Source of the DNA: Eubacteriaceae bacterium
Lineage (GTDB): Bacteria; Bacillota; Clostridia; Eubacteriales; Anaerofustaceae
Assembly (NCBI GenBank): GCA_009782875.1
Contig: WRIE01000034.1
Coordinates: forward strand, 1-35,644
DNA: 35,644 nt
Direction: 5' to 3'
Shown: in pieces, positions 7,937 through 16,615 of the stretch
How positions within the stretch are numbered: the first letter of the stretch is position 1
Layout of the letters: every line of letters starts with the position of its first letter
Translations under genes and position numbers: made by a program
The notes under the pieces: model-generated
Seen by the model: the letters and a program-made list of their open reading frames with translations, nothing else
Database searches by the model: none
Told to the model about the DNA's origin: nothing

Positions 7937-9391
7937 TCAATCAGGATTGTATTTGAGCACAGGCTTTTTAAGCGCAACCAACTCATCAACACGCCCAACA
8001 GGCGATGTATGGGGGGCGCCCTTCAACAATTCCGGATCGCTAAGCGCCTCCTTGGCTATTGCCAGCATAGCGTCTGCAAACGCGTCAATTTCAGCCAGGC
8101 TTTCTGTCTCGGTAGGCTCGATCATTATTGCGTTTTCGACTATAAGCGGGAAATAAACTGTTGGAGGATGGAAACCGTAGTCAATGAGCCTTTTTGCCAC
8201 ATCCAAAGTTTTGACCCCCCCGGCAGTTTGCTCCAAACCATCCAAAACAAACTCATGCATGCATATGCCCTCATATGGGAGCTTGTAGGGGCCTTTAAGC
8301 CGCTCTTTAAGATAATTGGCGTTTAATACAGCAATCTCGGAGGCCAGTTTCAAACCAATGGCGCCCATTGTCAATATATAGCAGTATGCTTTGACGAGGA
8401 CGTTAAAGTTTCCAGCGAAAGCCCGGATCTTGCCGATGCTTTTCTCTGGAGTCGCAAACTCAAACGCATCAAGGGTTTTCTCGACGACAGGGCTAGGCAA
8501 GAACTTCTCCAAGGACTTGACTACGCCTATTGGACCAGAGCCTGGACCGCCTCCGCCATGGGGGGTGGAAAATGTTTTGTGCAAATTTAAATGCAGCACA
8601 TCAAAACCCATATGGGCAGGTTTGGCTATGCCCATGATAGCGTTCATATTTGCGCCGTCATAGTACAATAATCCCCCCGCGTCATGGACCAATCGGGATA
8701 TCGTTGTGATTTGTGCCTCGAACAACCCAAGGGTGTTGGGGTTTGTGAGCATCAGCCCTGCCACATTGTCGGAAAGCACGCTTTTTAGCGCATCTATGTC
8801 AACGGTCCCATCTGGGGCGCTTTTGATGCTGATAATCTCCAAACCTGCGCTGGTCGCGCTTGCAGGGTTTGTGCCATGGGAGGAGTCAGGGACTATCACC
8901 TTGTTGCGGGAGAAATCCCCCCTGTCTTCATGGTAGGCTTTCATCATCATCAAACCGCACATTTCGCCATGGGCGCCTGCAGCGGGATGGAGGCTGAATT
9001 TGTCCATTCCGGTGATTTCGCATAACATGCACTGCAAGCTGTAGAGCAGCTCAAGCGCCCCTTGGGTCGAATCTTGCCCTTGCAGAGGATGGATCTTCGA
9101 GAAGCCCGCCATTGCTGCTACATCCTCGTTCACTTTAGGGTTGTACTTCATCGTGCAGGAGCCGAGCGGATACATGCCTGAATCCAGCCCGTAGTTCCTC
9201 TGGGAAAGCAGAGTATAGTGGCGGACCAACTCAGGCTCGCTGATAGAAGGGAGCAGAGCCGATCCTTGCCTAGCCATCCCCTCCGGGATCTTCACTTCGA
9301 TGTCAACATCAAGGCTGGGCAACACATACCCCCGTTTCCCCTCCCCTGACAACTCGAAGACAAGCTTTGAATAAGTGTCTGCGTTTCTCAT
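7937..9391 (-). CDS. gcvPB: Glycine dehydrogenase (decarboxylating) subunit 2
   Basis: This 484-residue protein is the C-terminal half of the split glycine cleavage P protein. With GcvPA it decarboxylates glycine and loads the aminomethyl group on lipoyl-GcvH. Visible features are YPLGSCTMKYNPK, HPAAGAHGE, DSSHGTNPASA and LNLHKTFSTPHGGGGPG, which contains the PLP lysine (about residue 272). Start: ATG 9391 overlaps the gcvPA stop as ATGA, seven bases after GGGAG; the longer form from 9409 would bury this ribosome site. The overlap implies translational coupling with gcvPA. The next gene, the gcvT-glyA fusion, starts 40 bases further on. Confidence 0.95.
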   Translation of the reverse strand: MRNADTYSKLVFELSGEGKRGYVLPSLDVDIEVKIPEGMARQGSALLPSISEPELVRHYTLLSQRNYGLDSGMYPLGSCTMKYNPKVNEDVAAMAGFSKIHPLQGQDSTQGALELLYSLQCMLCEITGMDKFSLHPAAGAHGEMCGLMMMKAYHEDRGDFSRNKVIVPDSSHGTNPASATSAGLEIISIKSAPDGTVDIDALKSVLSDNVAGLMLTNPNTLGLFEAQITTISRLVHDAGGLLYYDGANMNAIMGIAKPAHMGFDVLHLNLHKTFSTPHGGGGPGSGPIGVVKSLEKFLPSPVVEKTLDAFEFATPEKSIGKIRAFAGNFNVLVKAYCYILTMGAIGLKLASEIAVLNANYLKERLKGPYKLPYEGICMHEFVLDGLEQTAGGVKTLDVAKRLIDYGFHPPTVYFPLIVENAIMIEPTETESLAEIDAFADAMLAIAKEALSDPELLKGAPHTSPVGRVDELVALKKPVLKYNPD

Positions 9392-10755
9392 GAAATTTCT
9401 CCCAAGCACTGCGCAAAACCGTCAATTTCTTGGCGGGTGCGCTTTTCTGTTACTGCGATAAGCATTGCCCTGTCCAGGACATCCCCATTCACATTCAGCC
9501 CCATTGGAGCCAAATACTCTTTTAGGGGCAGCCCGCCAATATAGCCTTTTTCCAGCAGGCGTTTATTTGCGGATATTGCGTCTTCGTTGAGGACCACCGC
9601 AAACTCGTCAACATATGGAATGTCATAAAGCAGCTTGATGCCATATGCAGACAACTGCTGCTGCAAGTGCCTAGCCTTTGACATTGATTGCATGCAGACA
9701 TCCTTGATGCCCTCAAAACCAAGGGCTGACATGTAAACTGTGGCTTTCAGCGCGTTATGGGCTGCGTTTGTACAGATATTTGATGTCGCTTTCTCCCTGC
9801 GTATATGCTGCTCCCTTGCTTGCAGCGTCAACACATATGCCCTGTTGCCCCTGCTGTCCACAGTCTGCCCGGCAATCCTGCCCGGCGCTTTGCGCATAAA
9901 ATCAGCAGTCGCCGCCATAAATCCCAGATGGGCGCCTCCATATGAAAGATCCATCCCGAATGGCTGGGCATCGCCCACAAGGATATCCGCCCCTGCTAAG
10001 GACACTTCTTTTAGCACGGCAAGGGAATGGGGATTGGTCGTTGCCACAATCAATTGGCCCGAATGCGCCTTTATAGCGCGGCCCGCCTCATCTATATCCT
10101 CAATAGCCCCAAGGAAGTTTGGCTGGCTTACTACCAGCGCGCTTGCCCCCTCCAGGGAATCACCGGCGGCGCTATAGTCGGTCAAGCCGCCCCTAAGGGG
10201 GATCCTTGCCACTGTTATGCCATTAAAACGCGCATATGTCTCGAGCACCGATGAAAACTCGGGGTTGAGCCCTTCGGAAATAGCTATTTTAAAACGCTTC
10301 TTGTTGCGCACAGCCATAATGGCTGCTTCTGCGCAAGCTGAAGCGCCGTCATACATCGAAGCATTGGCAAAATCCATTCCAGCCAGCTCAGCAATCATTG
10401 TTTGGAACTCGAAAATGCATTGCAATGTGCCTTGTGCTATCTCTGGCTGGTATGGGGTGTAGGCAGTGTAGTACTCGCTTCGCCCCGCAATATGCGATAC
10501 AACAGAGGGCACCAGCCTGTCGTAGACCCCTGCCCCTAGAAAACAAGCCAGTTGGTCGGTATTGGCGTTTTTGGCGCTTATTGCAGACAATTCGCGCACC
10601 ATAGTTGCCTCAGGCATGGCATCAGGCAGGGAAAGATCCCCGGAGAGCCTTAAGCCCTCCGGTATCTGTTTGTACAATTCCTCTACTGACCCCATCCCGA
10701 TGAACTTGAGCATTTTTTCGACTTGCTCAGGTCCGTTTGGAATGTAGGGATCCAT
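9388..10755 (-). CDS. gcvPA: Glycine dehydrogenase (decarboxylating) subunit 1
   Basis: This 455-residue protein is the N-terminal half of the split P protein and pairs with GcvPB. It has the usual features YIPNG near the start, FLGAGVYDRLVPSVV, YTPYQPEIAQGTLQCIFEFQ, MYDGASACAEAA, GDAQPFGMDLSYGGAHLGF and GRIAGQT. Length is normal for the two-gene form (about 440-460). It starts one base after the gcvH stop and overlaps gcvPB by four bases (ATGA), so the three are read from one message. The split P protein is common in Clostridia and other Gram-positives. Confidence 0.95.
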   Translation of the reverse strand: MDPYIPNGPEQVEKMLKFIGMGSVEELYKQIPEGLRLSGDLSLPDAMPEATMVRELSAISAKNANTDQLACFLGAGVYDRLVPSVVSHIAGRSEYYTAYTPYQPEIAQGTLQCIFEFQTMIAELAGMDFANASMYDGASACAEAAIMAVRNKKRFKIAISEGLNPEFSSVLETYARFNGITVARIPLRGGLTDYSAAGDSLEGASALVVSQPNFLGAIEDIDEAGRAIKAHSGQLIVATTNPHSLAVLKEVSLAGADILVGDAQPFGMDLSYGGAHLGFMAATADFMRKAPGRIAGQTVDSRGNRAYVLTLQAREQHIRREKATSNICTNAAHNALKATVYMSALGFEGIKDVCMQSMSKARHLQQQLSAYGIKLLYDIPYVDEFAVVLNEDAISANKRLLEKGYIGGLPLKEYLAPMGLNVNGDVLDRAMLIAVTEKRTRQEIDGFAQCLGEIS

Positions 10756-10756
10756 G

Positions 10757-11149
10757 TCAGTGTCCGCTTTCTTTCAGCATTGCCTCATAATCAGCTTCAC
10801 TCAACAAATTCTCAAACTCTGACTCGTCATTGAACGATATCTTGATAACCCATGCCGAAGCAGCATTCTCATTAATTTGCTCGGGAGTCTCCTCCAAGGA
10901 AGTATTAGCTTCCAGGACTTTGCCTGACACAGGCATGTACATCTCTGATGCCGCTTTTGGCGACTCGAGAACGCCAAACACATCACCTGCCGCATATTCG
11001 TCCCCTTCTTGGGGCAACTCCACATAGGCGATATCCCCTAGAGAGCTTTGGGCAAAGTCGCTAACGCCCACTAAAGCGATTTTGCCTTCTTGGGCTTTTA
11101 CCCATTCATGGTCTTTGGTAAAATAATAAGAGCCTTCTACTATTGACAT
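10757..11149 (-). CDS. gcvH: Glycine cleavage system H protein
   Basis: This 130-residue lipoyl carrier shuttles the aminomethyl group between the P, T and L proteins. It shows the family pattern YYFTKDHEWV, GVSDFAQSSLGDIAYVELP and FGVLESPKAASEMYMPVSG; Lys65 in ESPKA is the lipoylation site (most H proteins have ESVKA). The end, DYEAMLKESGH, is typical. The ribosome site GGAGG lies six bases before ATG 11149. The gene lies between potD (42 bases upstream) and gcvPA (one base downstream), so it bridges the transport and glycine cleavage halves of the array. No lipoate ligase or synthase is in the window. Confidence 0.95.
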   Translation of the reverse strand: MSIVEGSYYFTKDHEWVKAQEGKIALVGVSDFAQSSLGDIAYVELPQEGDEYAAGDVFGVLESPKAASEMYMPVSGKVLEANTSLEETPEQINENAASAWVIKISFNDESEFENLLSEADYEAMLKESGH

Positions 11150-11191
11150 CTTTATCCTCCGTTTTCATTTTTCCAGGACAAGCAGCATTGG

Positions 11192-12253
11192 CTACTGCCC
11201 TTTGACTCTAAGCCAGGCATTTGCATACTCTTGCACAAACTCACCTAGGTCAAGGAAAACCTCGCACCTTGCAAGGACGTTGTCAGGCACAAAGTAGGTG
11301 TCATTGCCTGCCCAATCAGACTCTTGCAGCTCCTCTGCCACATTCTTGTTGGCTGTGGAATACATGACTTCTTCAGTGTTGAGCATAGATATATCATCCC
11401 TGCATAGAAAATTTATATATTCCTCTGCAAGCTCTTTGTTCTTTGATGTGGAGAGGATTGCAACATTGTCAAACCAGACGTTGCTTCCCTCCATGGGCAC
11501 GGCATATGCAAGATCCTCATTTTCTTCCATAGCCATAATCGCATCCCCTGAATATACCACACTAAGAGCCGCCTCTTCGCCAATCATCATATCGACAATA
11601 ATGTCGGTATAGTATGCCATCACTAATGGTTTTTGCGCAATAAGCTTTTCTTCCGCCTCTTTTAGCTCTTCAAGGCTTCTTGTGTTTGCTGAATACCCCA
11701 AGGCTTTGAGCGCCACAGCCAGAGAATCCCTTTGTGAGTCATACATGATTATCTGGCCTTTGTAATCCTCATTCCACAAAATCTCCCAGCTGTCAACAGG
11801 CTCTTCGACCATTGTTGTATTATACAGGATGCCTACAGTGCCCCAGAAATATGGAATTGAATAAGTGTTTGTTGGATCATAATCCATCCCCTTCAAACGC
11901 GTTTGGATATTTGCGAAATTTGGAATTTTGGTTTTGTCAATTTGGGCCAGCATGCCTTCTTTGACCATCTTCTCGACCATATAGTCAGAAGGGAAGACAA
12001 CATCATAATTTGATGTGGAGCCCTTGACCTTTTGGTACATGGCTTCGTTGGAGTCATAGGTCTCGTACATGACAGTGCAACCGAACTCTTCCTCGAATAT
12101 GGTATTCACAGACTTGTCTATGAATGTGCCCCAATTATAGACATACAATACAGGTTTATCGCTGTTGCCGCCACCGCCCCCTTTAGTGCAAGATGCCAGC
12201 GGCGATGCGACAAGCATGACAGCCAATAGAGCTAATACTACTTTTTTCCTCAT
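11192..12253 (-). CDS. potD: Spermidine/putrescine ABC transporter substrate-binding lipoprotein
   Basis: This 353-residue extracytoplasmic binding protein starts with a lipoprotein signal: basic RKK, a hydrophobic stretch, and lipobox LASC with lipidated Cys22, then a Gly-rich linker. The mature part has the PotD/PotF pattern: LYVYNWGTFID, YETYDSNEAMYQKVKG, YDVVFPSDYMVEKM, PYFWGTVGILYN and EEYINFL. It should capture polyamines for PotABC; a related substrate cannot be excluded. It follows potC after 206 bases and precedes gcvH by 42. The start codon has no adjacent ribosome site; AAAGGAGG lies 42 bases upstream beyond a hairpin (see 12254-12303). Confidence 0.92.
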   Translation of the reverse strand: MRKKVVLALLAVMLVASPLASCTKGGGGGNSDKPVLYVYNWGTFIDKSVNTIFEEEFGCTVMYETYDSNEAMYQKVKGSTSNYDVVFPSDYMVEKMVKEGMLAQIDKTKIPNFANIQTRLKGMDYDPTNTYSIPYFWGTVGILYNTTMVEEPVDSWEILWNEDYKGQIIMYDSQRDSLAVALKALGYSANTRSLEELKEAEEKLIAQKPLVMAYYTDIIVDMMIGEEAALSVVYSGDAIMAMEENEDLAYAVPMEGSNVWFDNVAILSTSKNKELAEEYINFLCRDDISMLNTEEVMYSTANKNVAEELQESDWAGNDTYFVPDNVLARCEVFLDLGEFVQEYANAWLRVKGQ

Positions 12254-12303
12254 AAAATATTGGCGTTAACAGCCCAATGTCGGGTGTATTACGCCCCTCC
12301 TTT
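12254..12303 (-). promoter_or_regulatory. Remote ribosome site with hairpin spacer before potD
   Basis: On the minus strand, AAAGGAGG (12303-12296) is followed directly by a hairpin (12295-12262: outer GGCGTAA with TTAACGCC, one bulge, inner CCC with GGG), then eight bases, then ATG. Unfolded, the Shine-Dalgarno is 42 bases from the start, too far to work. Folded, it is about eight bases away. A hairpin-bridged ribosome site is known from T4 gene 38. Confidence 0.5.
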
Positions 12304-12459
12304 GTAAATAAATAAACTGCGGGATAACAGCTTTGCCGGTAGCGCAGTGCCCAAGATAGCCAGCGCTAGTTATTACTATACTACAGCAAGGCTGCCAATC
12401 AAGGCTTGCACAGACCAAATGGGCATTAGCCGAGTGTTTCTGGCAACAAGGCTTTCACT
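12304..12459. other. potC-potD spacer
   Basis: This 156-base gap sits inside an otherwise tight array. I see no terminator with a U-run and no clear promoter. It may carry a processing site or weak promoter that raises potD over the membrane components, as is usual for binding proteins, but the sequence does not show which. Confidence 0.3.
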
Positions 12460-13242
12460 TCATTTTGACGCTATTTCTTTTCCGGAGCGCAAATTGGCGA
12501 CAACCAACAGGATCGATACACAAAGCACCATCAAAGTAGACAACGCGTTGACTTCGGGGCTTATACCCCTGCGCGCTGCGGAGTAGATGAATATTGACAA
12601 ATTGCTTACTCCTGACCCAGTGTTGAAAAAAGATATGACAAAGTCGTCTATTGACAATGTGAAAGCCAAAAGCGCCCCTGTGACGATCCCGGAATAAATT
12701 TCCGGCAGCACTATTTTTCGCAGGGCAAACATCGGGCTAGCCCCCAAATCCATAGCCGCCTCTATCAGGTGTTTATCCATCTGGTTAAGCTTGGGCAGCA
12801 CTGACAAAACGACATATGGAACACAAAAAGTGATGTGGGATATGAGCATTGTCACAAACCCCATCCTAGCAGAGGCAAAAGAGAAAACCAGCATTAGCGA
12901 AATGCCGGTAACAATATCGGGATTGATGACCGGAAGGTAATTAATATTCAAAGCAAAAGCTTTGATCCGCGGAAAATCATTTAACGCATGCATCCCGATA
13001 GCTGAAATCGTCCCGATTATTGTCGATACCACAGTTGCTGCAATAGCGCACATCAATGTGTAGTAGAGCGCTGACATGATTTCGCGGTCTGAGAACAGCG
13101 CTACATACCACTTGAGCGAGAACCCGCCCCATACCCTGTTTGACTTTGAAGCGTTGAACGAGTATACAGCCAAAACAAGGATAGGAGCATATAAAAAAAC
13201 AAGCACAAGGTAAATATAAAGATTCTGGAGTTTTTTTACCAT
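12460..13242 (-). CDS. potC: Spermidine/putrescine ABC transporter permease PotC
   Basis: This 260-residue inner-membrane permease has about six hydrophobic segments, starting with VYLVLVFLYAPILVLAVYSF-like residues. The ABC permease EAA loop EAAMDLGASPMFALRKIVLPE, which docks on the PotA ATPase, is present at roughly residues 155-175. A PotC-type hallmark is NAS.S near residue 30 (FNASKS). It overlaps potB by seven bases, indicating translational coupling. It forms the channel with PotB. Confidence 0.92.
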   Translation of the reverse strand: MVKKLQNLYIYLVLVFLYAPILVLAVYSFNASKSNRVWGGFSLKWYVALFSDREIMSALYYTLMCAIAATVVSTIIGTISAIGMHALNDFPRIKAFALNINYLPVINPDIVTGISLMLVFSFASARMGFVTMLISHITFCVPYVVLSVLPKLNQMDKHLIEAAMDLGASPMFALRKIVLPEIYSGIVTGALLAFTLSIDDFVISFFNTGSGVSNLSIFIYSAARRGISPEVNALSTLMVLCVSILLVVANLRSGKEIASK

Positions 13243-14069
13243 AATGCGTCCTCCTTGTCGCCTGTCGCGTCAAACTTGTTTAGGATGAACATCGCAACCA
13301 AGATCATCGCCATCATCAAAATTGACACTGCCGAGCCCATGTTCCAATCCCCGCTTTGGAGAAACTGGTGCTGTATCAAATTTCCGATATACATCCTCTG
13401 GCCGCCTCCAAGCAGCTCCGGAATGACAAAAGTGCTTACAGCAGGCATGAAAACCATCATGATGCCAGTGATTATCCCTGGGATAGTCAACGGGAAAGTG
13501 ATTTTCCAAAACGCCTGGAACTCGCTCGCCCCCAAATCCCTGGCCGCCTCCAGGAAAGTCGGTTTGATTTTTGCCATCACCGAATAGATAGGATATACCA
13601 TAAAGGGCAGGAAGTTGTATACCATGCCCAGCAAGATAGCGCCATTGTTATATAGCAGATTCATTGGTTTTAGCCCAAAAAACACTAAAAACTTGTTTAT
13701 CAGCCCGTTCTTGCCCAACAAGTTCATCCATGAATAAGTCCGGAGTAGAAAATTCAGCCATGTCGGCAAAACAAGCATTATGAGAAAAAAGCTTGATTGG
13801 CGGCTTGGCAACTTGCTCACAAAATACGCGACCGGATAGCCAATTAGCAAGCAAAGAACAGTGGAATAGCCCGCAAGAACAGTGGAGTCTGAAATTATAC
13901 GCATGTACATGCCGTTTTCAGATGCAAAGAAGTTTTTGAAATTGTCTAGTGTCCAGTCATCGCTGCCACGCGCCTGCAAAGACAGCACAAGCATCAACAC
14001 TAATGGAAGCACAATAAATATGGCCATCCAAACATAATAAGGAATGCCCAGAATTCTTGTTGTTTTCAA
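13236..14069 (-). CDS. potB: Spermidine/putrescine ABC transporter permease PotB
   Basis: This 277-residue permease has about six membrane segments; the first is near residues 10-30 (YYVWMAIFIVLPLVLMLVL). Its EAA loop, EAARDLGASEFQAFWKITFP, marks it as an ABC importer subunit, and LRTYSWMNLLGKNG is typical of PotB. It starts one base before the potA stop and overlaps potC by seven bases. It pairs with PotC and is powered by PotA. Confidence 0.92.
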   Translation of the reverse strand: MKTTRILGIPYYVWMAIFIVLPLVLMLVLSLQARGSDDWTLDNFKNFFASENGMYMRIISDSTVLAGYSTVLCLLIGYPVAYFVSKLPSRQSSFFLIMLVLPTWLNFLLRTYSWMNLLGKNGLINKFLVFFGLKPMNLLYNNGAILLGMVYNFLPFMVYPIYSVMAKIKPTFLEAARDLGASEFQAFWKITFPLTIPGIITGIMMVFMPAVSTFVIPELLGGGQRMYIGNLIQHQFLQSGDWNMGSAVSILMMAMILVAMFILNKFDATGDKEDALW

Positions 14070-15485
14070 CTACACATCCCTTTCTTCCTCATCAATATCT
14101 TCGTTGTCCATATCTTCAAGGGCCTGCTCATCCCTGATAATTGCGATATCGTCAGAATGGACATCAAGGCCCAGGACTTCCCCCATCTTTAAAGGCGAGA
14201 TAGACTCAATCATCAAATCGCTATCCTGGCAGCGTGCTACACACTCATATCTCTCGGAGTGGTATGAGATATTTTGGATTACAGCATGGAGTTTTGCGCT
14301 GGGATCCCCCGGAGGGTAAATGATCCAGTCTGCAGGCTTGATTACAGCCAACACATCTGTGCCCTCCCCGTCATACTCGCACTCAAAGACACCTCCCAAA
14401 AACTCCACATGGCCGTTGTTGTCTACTAGTGCAGGTATAATGTTTCTCTGCTCAGCGCGCATAATGTGGATATCATTTGGAGTGAAAGTCAACCCTACCG
14501 CCTCGCCTTCCTGTTTGCTGATTGTGGAATGGATTAAGAATATGAAGCCGTCAACTTCAGCAGTGTACTCATAATGGACACCTTTGAAAGTAACACTTTT
14601 GATTGTGGCCGGAAGCTTTGAGCCCTCGATTGCAGAAAACCCAATATCCTCAGGCCTTATAAGCACTTTTACCTGGTTCGTCTCTGGGAATTTTCTGTCT
14701 ACACACATGAAAGCCTTTCCAAGAAAATCTACTTCATAACTCCTTGACATTGTCCCGTCAATAATGTTGCTCTCGCCGATGAAACCTGCAACGTATGCGT
14801 TAATAGGCTCGTTATAGATATCTATTGGCGAGCCGATCTGCAATATCTCGCCTTTTCGCATCACGATCACTTTATCAGAAAGGCTCAATGCCTCTTCTTG
14901 GTCGTGGGTCACATAAATAAATGTAATCTCCACCTCTTGTTGGATGCGTTTCAGCTCGTTTTGCATCTCTTTGCGCAATTTCAGATCCAATGCGCTCAAT
15001 GGCTCGTCGAGAAGCAATACTTTTGGCTCGTTTGCCAGCGCCCGCGCGATGGCGACCCTCTGCTGCTGCCCCCCCGACAATGATTCCACATCCCGCTTCC
15101 CGAATCCTGTCAAATTGACAACTTCCAGGTAATAAGACACTTTTTCTTCAATAGTTTTCTTTGGAAGCTTTTTGATCTTGAGGGGAAAAGCGATATTCTC
15201 ATAAACATTCAAATGTGGAAACAACGCATAATTTTGAAACACAGTATTTACAGGCCGCTCAAAAGGCAGCATGTCGTTTATTTTTTTCCCATACAAAAAA
15301 ATATCCCCGCCGGTCGGTTTTTCAAACCCGGCAAGTAATCGAAGGATTGTTGTCTTGCCACATCCTGAAGGCCCGAGCAAAGTGACAAACTCTCCTTCCG
15401 CAACACTAAAGCTAATGTAGTTAACTACTGCTTCACCGCCATACTCTTTCAAGAGCTCACGCACTTCAATTATCGTATCTTTCAT
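14070..15485 (-). CDS. potA: Spermidine/putrescine ABC transporter ATP-binding protein, extended C-terminus
   Basis: This 471-residue ATPase energises polyamine uptake. It has Walker A GPSGCGKTT (38-46), Q-loop VFQNYALFPH, signature LSGGQQQRVA (136-145), Walker B VLLLDEP (156-162) and the switch His in VTHDQEEA. A TOBE-type domain follows from about residue 280 (VLIRPEDIGFS). PotA proteins are usually about 350-380 residues. Here about 100 extra residues form what looks like a second TOBE-like beta module (about 365-450) and an acidic tail (EDMDNEDIDEEERD). The extension could sense a ligand. This is the first gene of the array; no strong ribosome site is seen before ATG 15485. Confidence 0.92.
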   Translation of the reverse strand: MKDTIIEVRELLKEYGGEAVVNYISFSVAEGEFVTLLGPSGCGKTTILRLLAGFEKPTGGDIFLYGKKINDMLPFERPVNTVFQNYALFPHLNVYENIAFPLKIKKLPKKTIEEKVSYYLEVVNLTGFGKRDVESLSGGQQQRVAIARALANEPKVLLLDEPLSALDLKLRKEMQNELKRIQQEVEITFIYVTHDQEEALSLSDKVIVMRKGEILQIGSPIDIYNEPINAYVAGFIGESNIIDGTMSRSYEVDFLGKAFMCVDRKFPETNQVKVLIRPEDIGFSAIEGSKLPATIKSVTFKGVHYEYTAEVDGFIFLIHSTISKQEGEAVGLTFTPNDIHIMRAEQRNIIPALVDNNGHVEFLGGVFECEYDGEGTDVLAVIKPADWIIYPPGDPSAKLHAVIQNISYHSERYECVARCQDSDLMIESISPLKMGEVLGLDVHSDDIAIIRDEQALEDMDNEDIDEEERDV

Positions 15486-15799
15486 TTCTTAATAGAATAC
15501 GTACCTCTTTTCTTTCAAAATTTTTGAAAAAATTTCTGGTTATTACCTCTAATTTGCAATGCGGTTGTTCTGCCATTGACCATCATGCTAGCTTTGTTTT
15601 GGCGACAATGCGCCCATATAGGCTTAACAAGATAAAAACTGCTTAGCTTGGCCAGTTTTATTCTAGCAACCGGCTAGGCTGGAACTTAAGAAACATTTTG
15701 ATTTTATATCAATTTAGGGCAAATGTCTATATTCTGTGCCAATAAATTGCCTCCTCAATTCCAGGTTGCCAAAATTACAGCGCCCAATTAGCCTTTTGC
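15486..15799. other. Upstream region of the pot-gcv array
   Basis: No gene is seen. The promoter for the minus-strand array should lie here, but no convincing -35/-10 pair was found. I looked for a glycine riboswitch, common before gcv genes in Firmicutes, and did not recognise one. An AT-rich inverted repeat, CAAAAATTTTTGAAAAAATT (15517-15536), lies close to the potA start. Confidence 0.3.
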
Positions 15800-15894
15800 C
15801 CCACAATCGCCGCCACCCGTAAAACGGGTGGTTTGGGGAGCGCCCTATAAGGGCGTTCTGCCGGCTGCCCCTCAAGGGGCTGCCGGAGTCTCCC

Positions 15895-16432
15895 TTAGAA
15901 CTTGCTTAGCCAAAGGCTATCTAGACTCCGGCCAATTGCTTTGACACGTCTTAGCCCCTGAAGGGGCATTAGTATTGCTAGCTGCGCCTTGAAGGGGTCC
16001 TCATACTCTTTCACACCCAGCTTGTCGAGTGCAATGTCGTCCTTCTCTTGCTCTTGGATATATTTCCTTACTGTTGCATCATTCAAGCCCACGGTGCTGA
16101 CATAGTAGCCTTGCGCCCAAAAATGCCTGTTTCCAAACTTGCACTTCAGGTTGGCATGCTTGTCGAAGATCATCAGGGCGCTCTTGCCCTCCAGATACCC
16201 CATGAAGCTTGAGACGCTGGTCTTGGGCGGAATTTCTACAAGCATATGCACATGGCCTGGCATCAGGCGCCCTTCGATCAGCTCCACCCCTTTGTATTCG
16301 CATAACATCCTCAGTATTTCCCCGATGCTTGTCGCGTAATGGCCAAAAATCGCTTTCCTTCTGTATTTGGGTGTGAATATGATATTTTCACACCCACTTA
16401 GTGTGGGCTAGGCTATTTGCCTTGTTTGCCAT
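15895..16432 (-). pseudogene. tnpA: IS200 TnpA transposase with premature stop and frameshift
   Basis: From ATG 16432, after an AAGGAAGG ribosome site, the frame reads MANKANSLAHTKWV, then hits TGA where a Cys codon is expected. It reads KYHI in the same frame, then loses two bases before FTPKYRRKA. From there the frame is open to 15895. The body is a standard Tyr-HUH Y1 transposase: GRLMPGHVHMLVEIPP carries the HUH motif (HVH), GYLEGKSAL follows, and the catalytic Tyr is expected in GYYVSTVG. After KEYEDPF the usual C-terminus is replaced by about 30 unusual residues. The internal ATG at 16308 would make a 137-residue fragment without the N-terminal strand. Both lesions lie within 20 bases of each other. 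Confidence 0.8.
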
Positions 16433-16449
16433 ATTGGCGCCGCCTTCCT

Positions 16450-16615
16450 TTTTATTGGAGCCTAGACAATTCCAACCTTACATGAAAGGCGGCCCAATTG
16501 TATAACTTTCTCCCACCCGCATAGCGGGTGGTTTTTGTTGATGGCATTTGACTCTTCGCATCGATTCGATGCAAAGCGCCAAATGCCATCAACAGGCTAA
16601 AGCCTAGGGCAGAAA
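16450..16615 (-). repeat. IS200-like element left end, copy 2
   Basis: Over 160 bases are nearly identical to 1-170, with a few substitutions and small indels. It carries the same two hairpins. On the minus strand it begins directly after the U-run of the secG terminator (TTTTTTATTTTC then TGCCC), just as copy 1 begins after the U-run of the hairpin at 172-210. Confidence 0.75.

Larger units (their letters stand above)
15800..16615 (-). mobile_element. Degenerate IS200-like insertion sequence, copy 2
   Basis: The element contains a broken tnpA (15895-16432). Its left end (16433-16615) carries the long hairpins shared with the start of the window. Its right end (about 15800-15894) has a run of hairpins: CCACCCG/CGGGTGG at 15813-15831, then GCGCCCTA with AAGGGCGT, then CCGGC-TGCCCC with GGGGC-TGCCGG. 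IS200-type elements move as single strands by a Tyr-HUH transposase and use such end hairpins. No tnpB is present, as expected for IS200. The outer right boundary is an estimate. Confidence 0.65.

Noticed and set aside
15486..15799. Glycine riboswitch before the pot-gcv array
   Set aside because: Expected by context, but no tandem aptamer pattern could be recognised on the minus strand.
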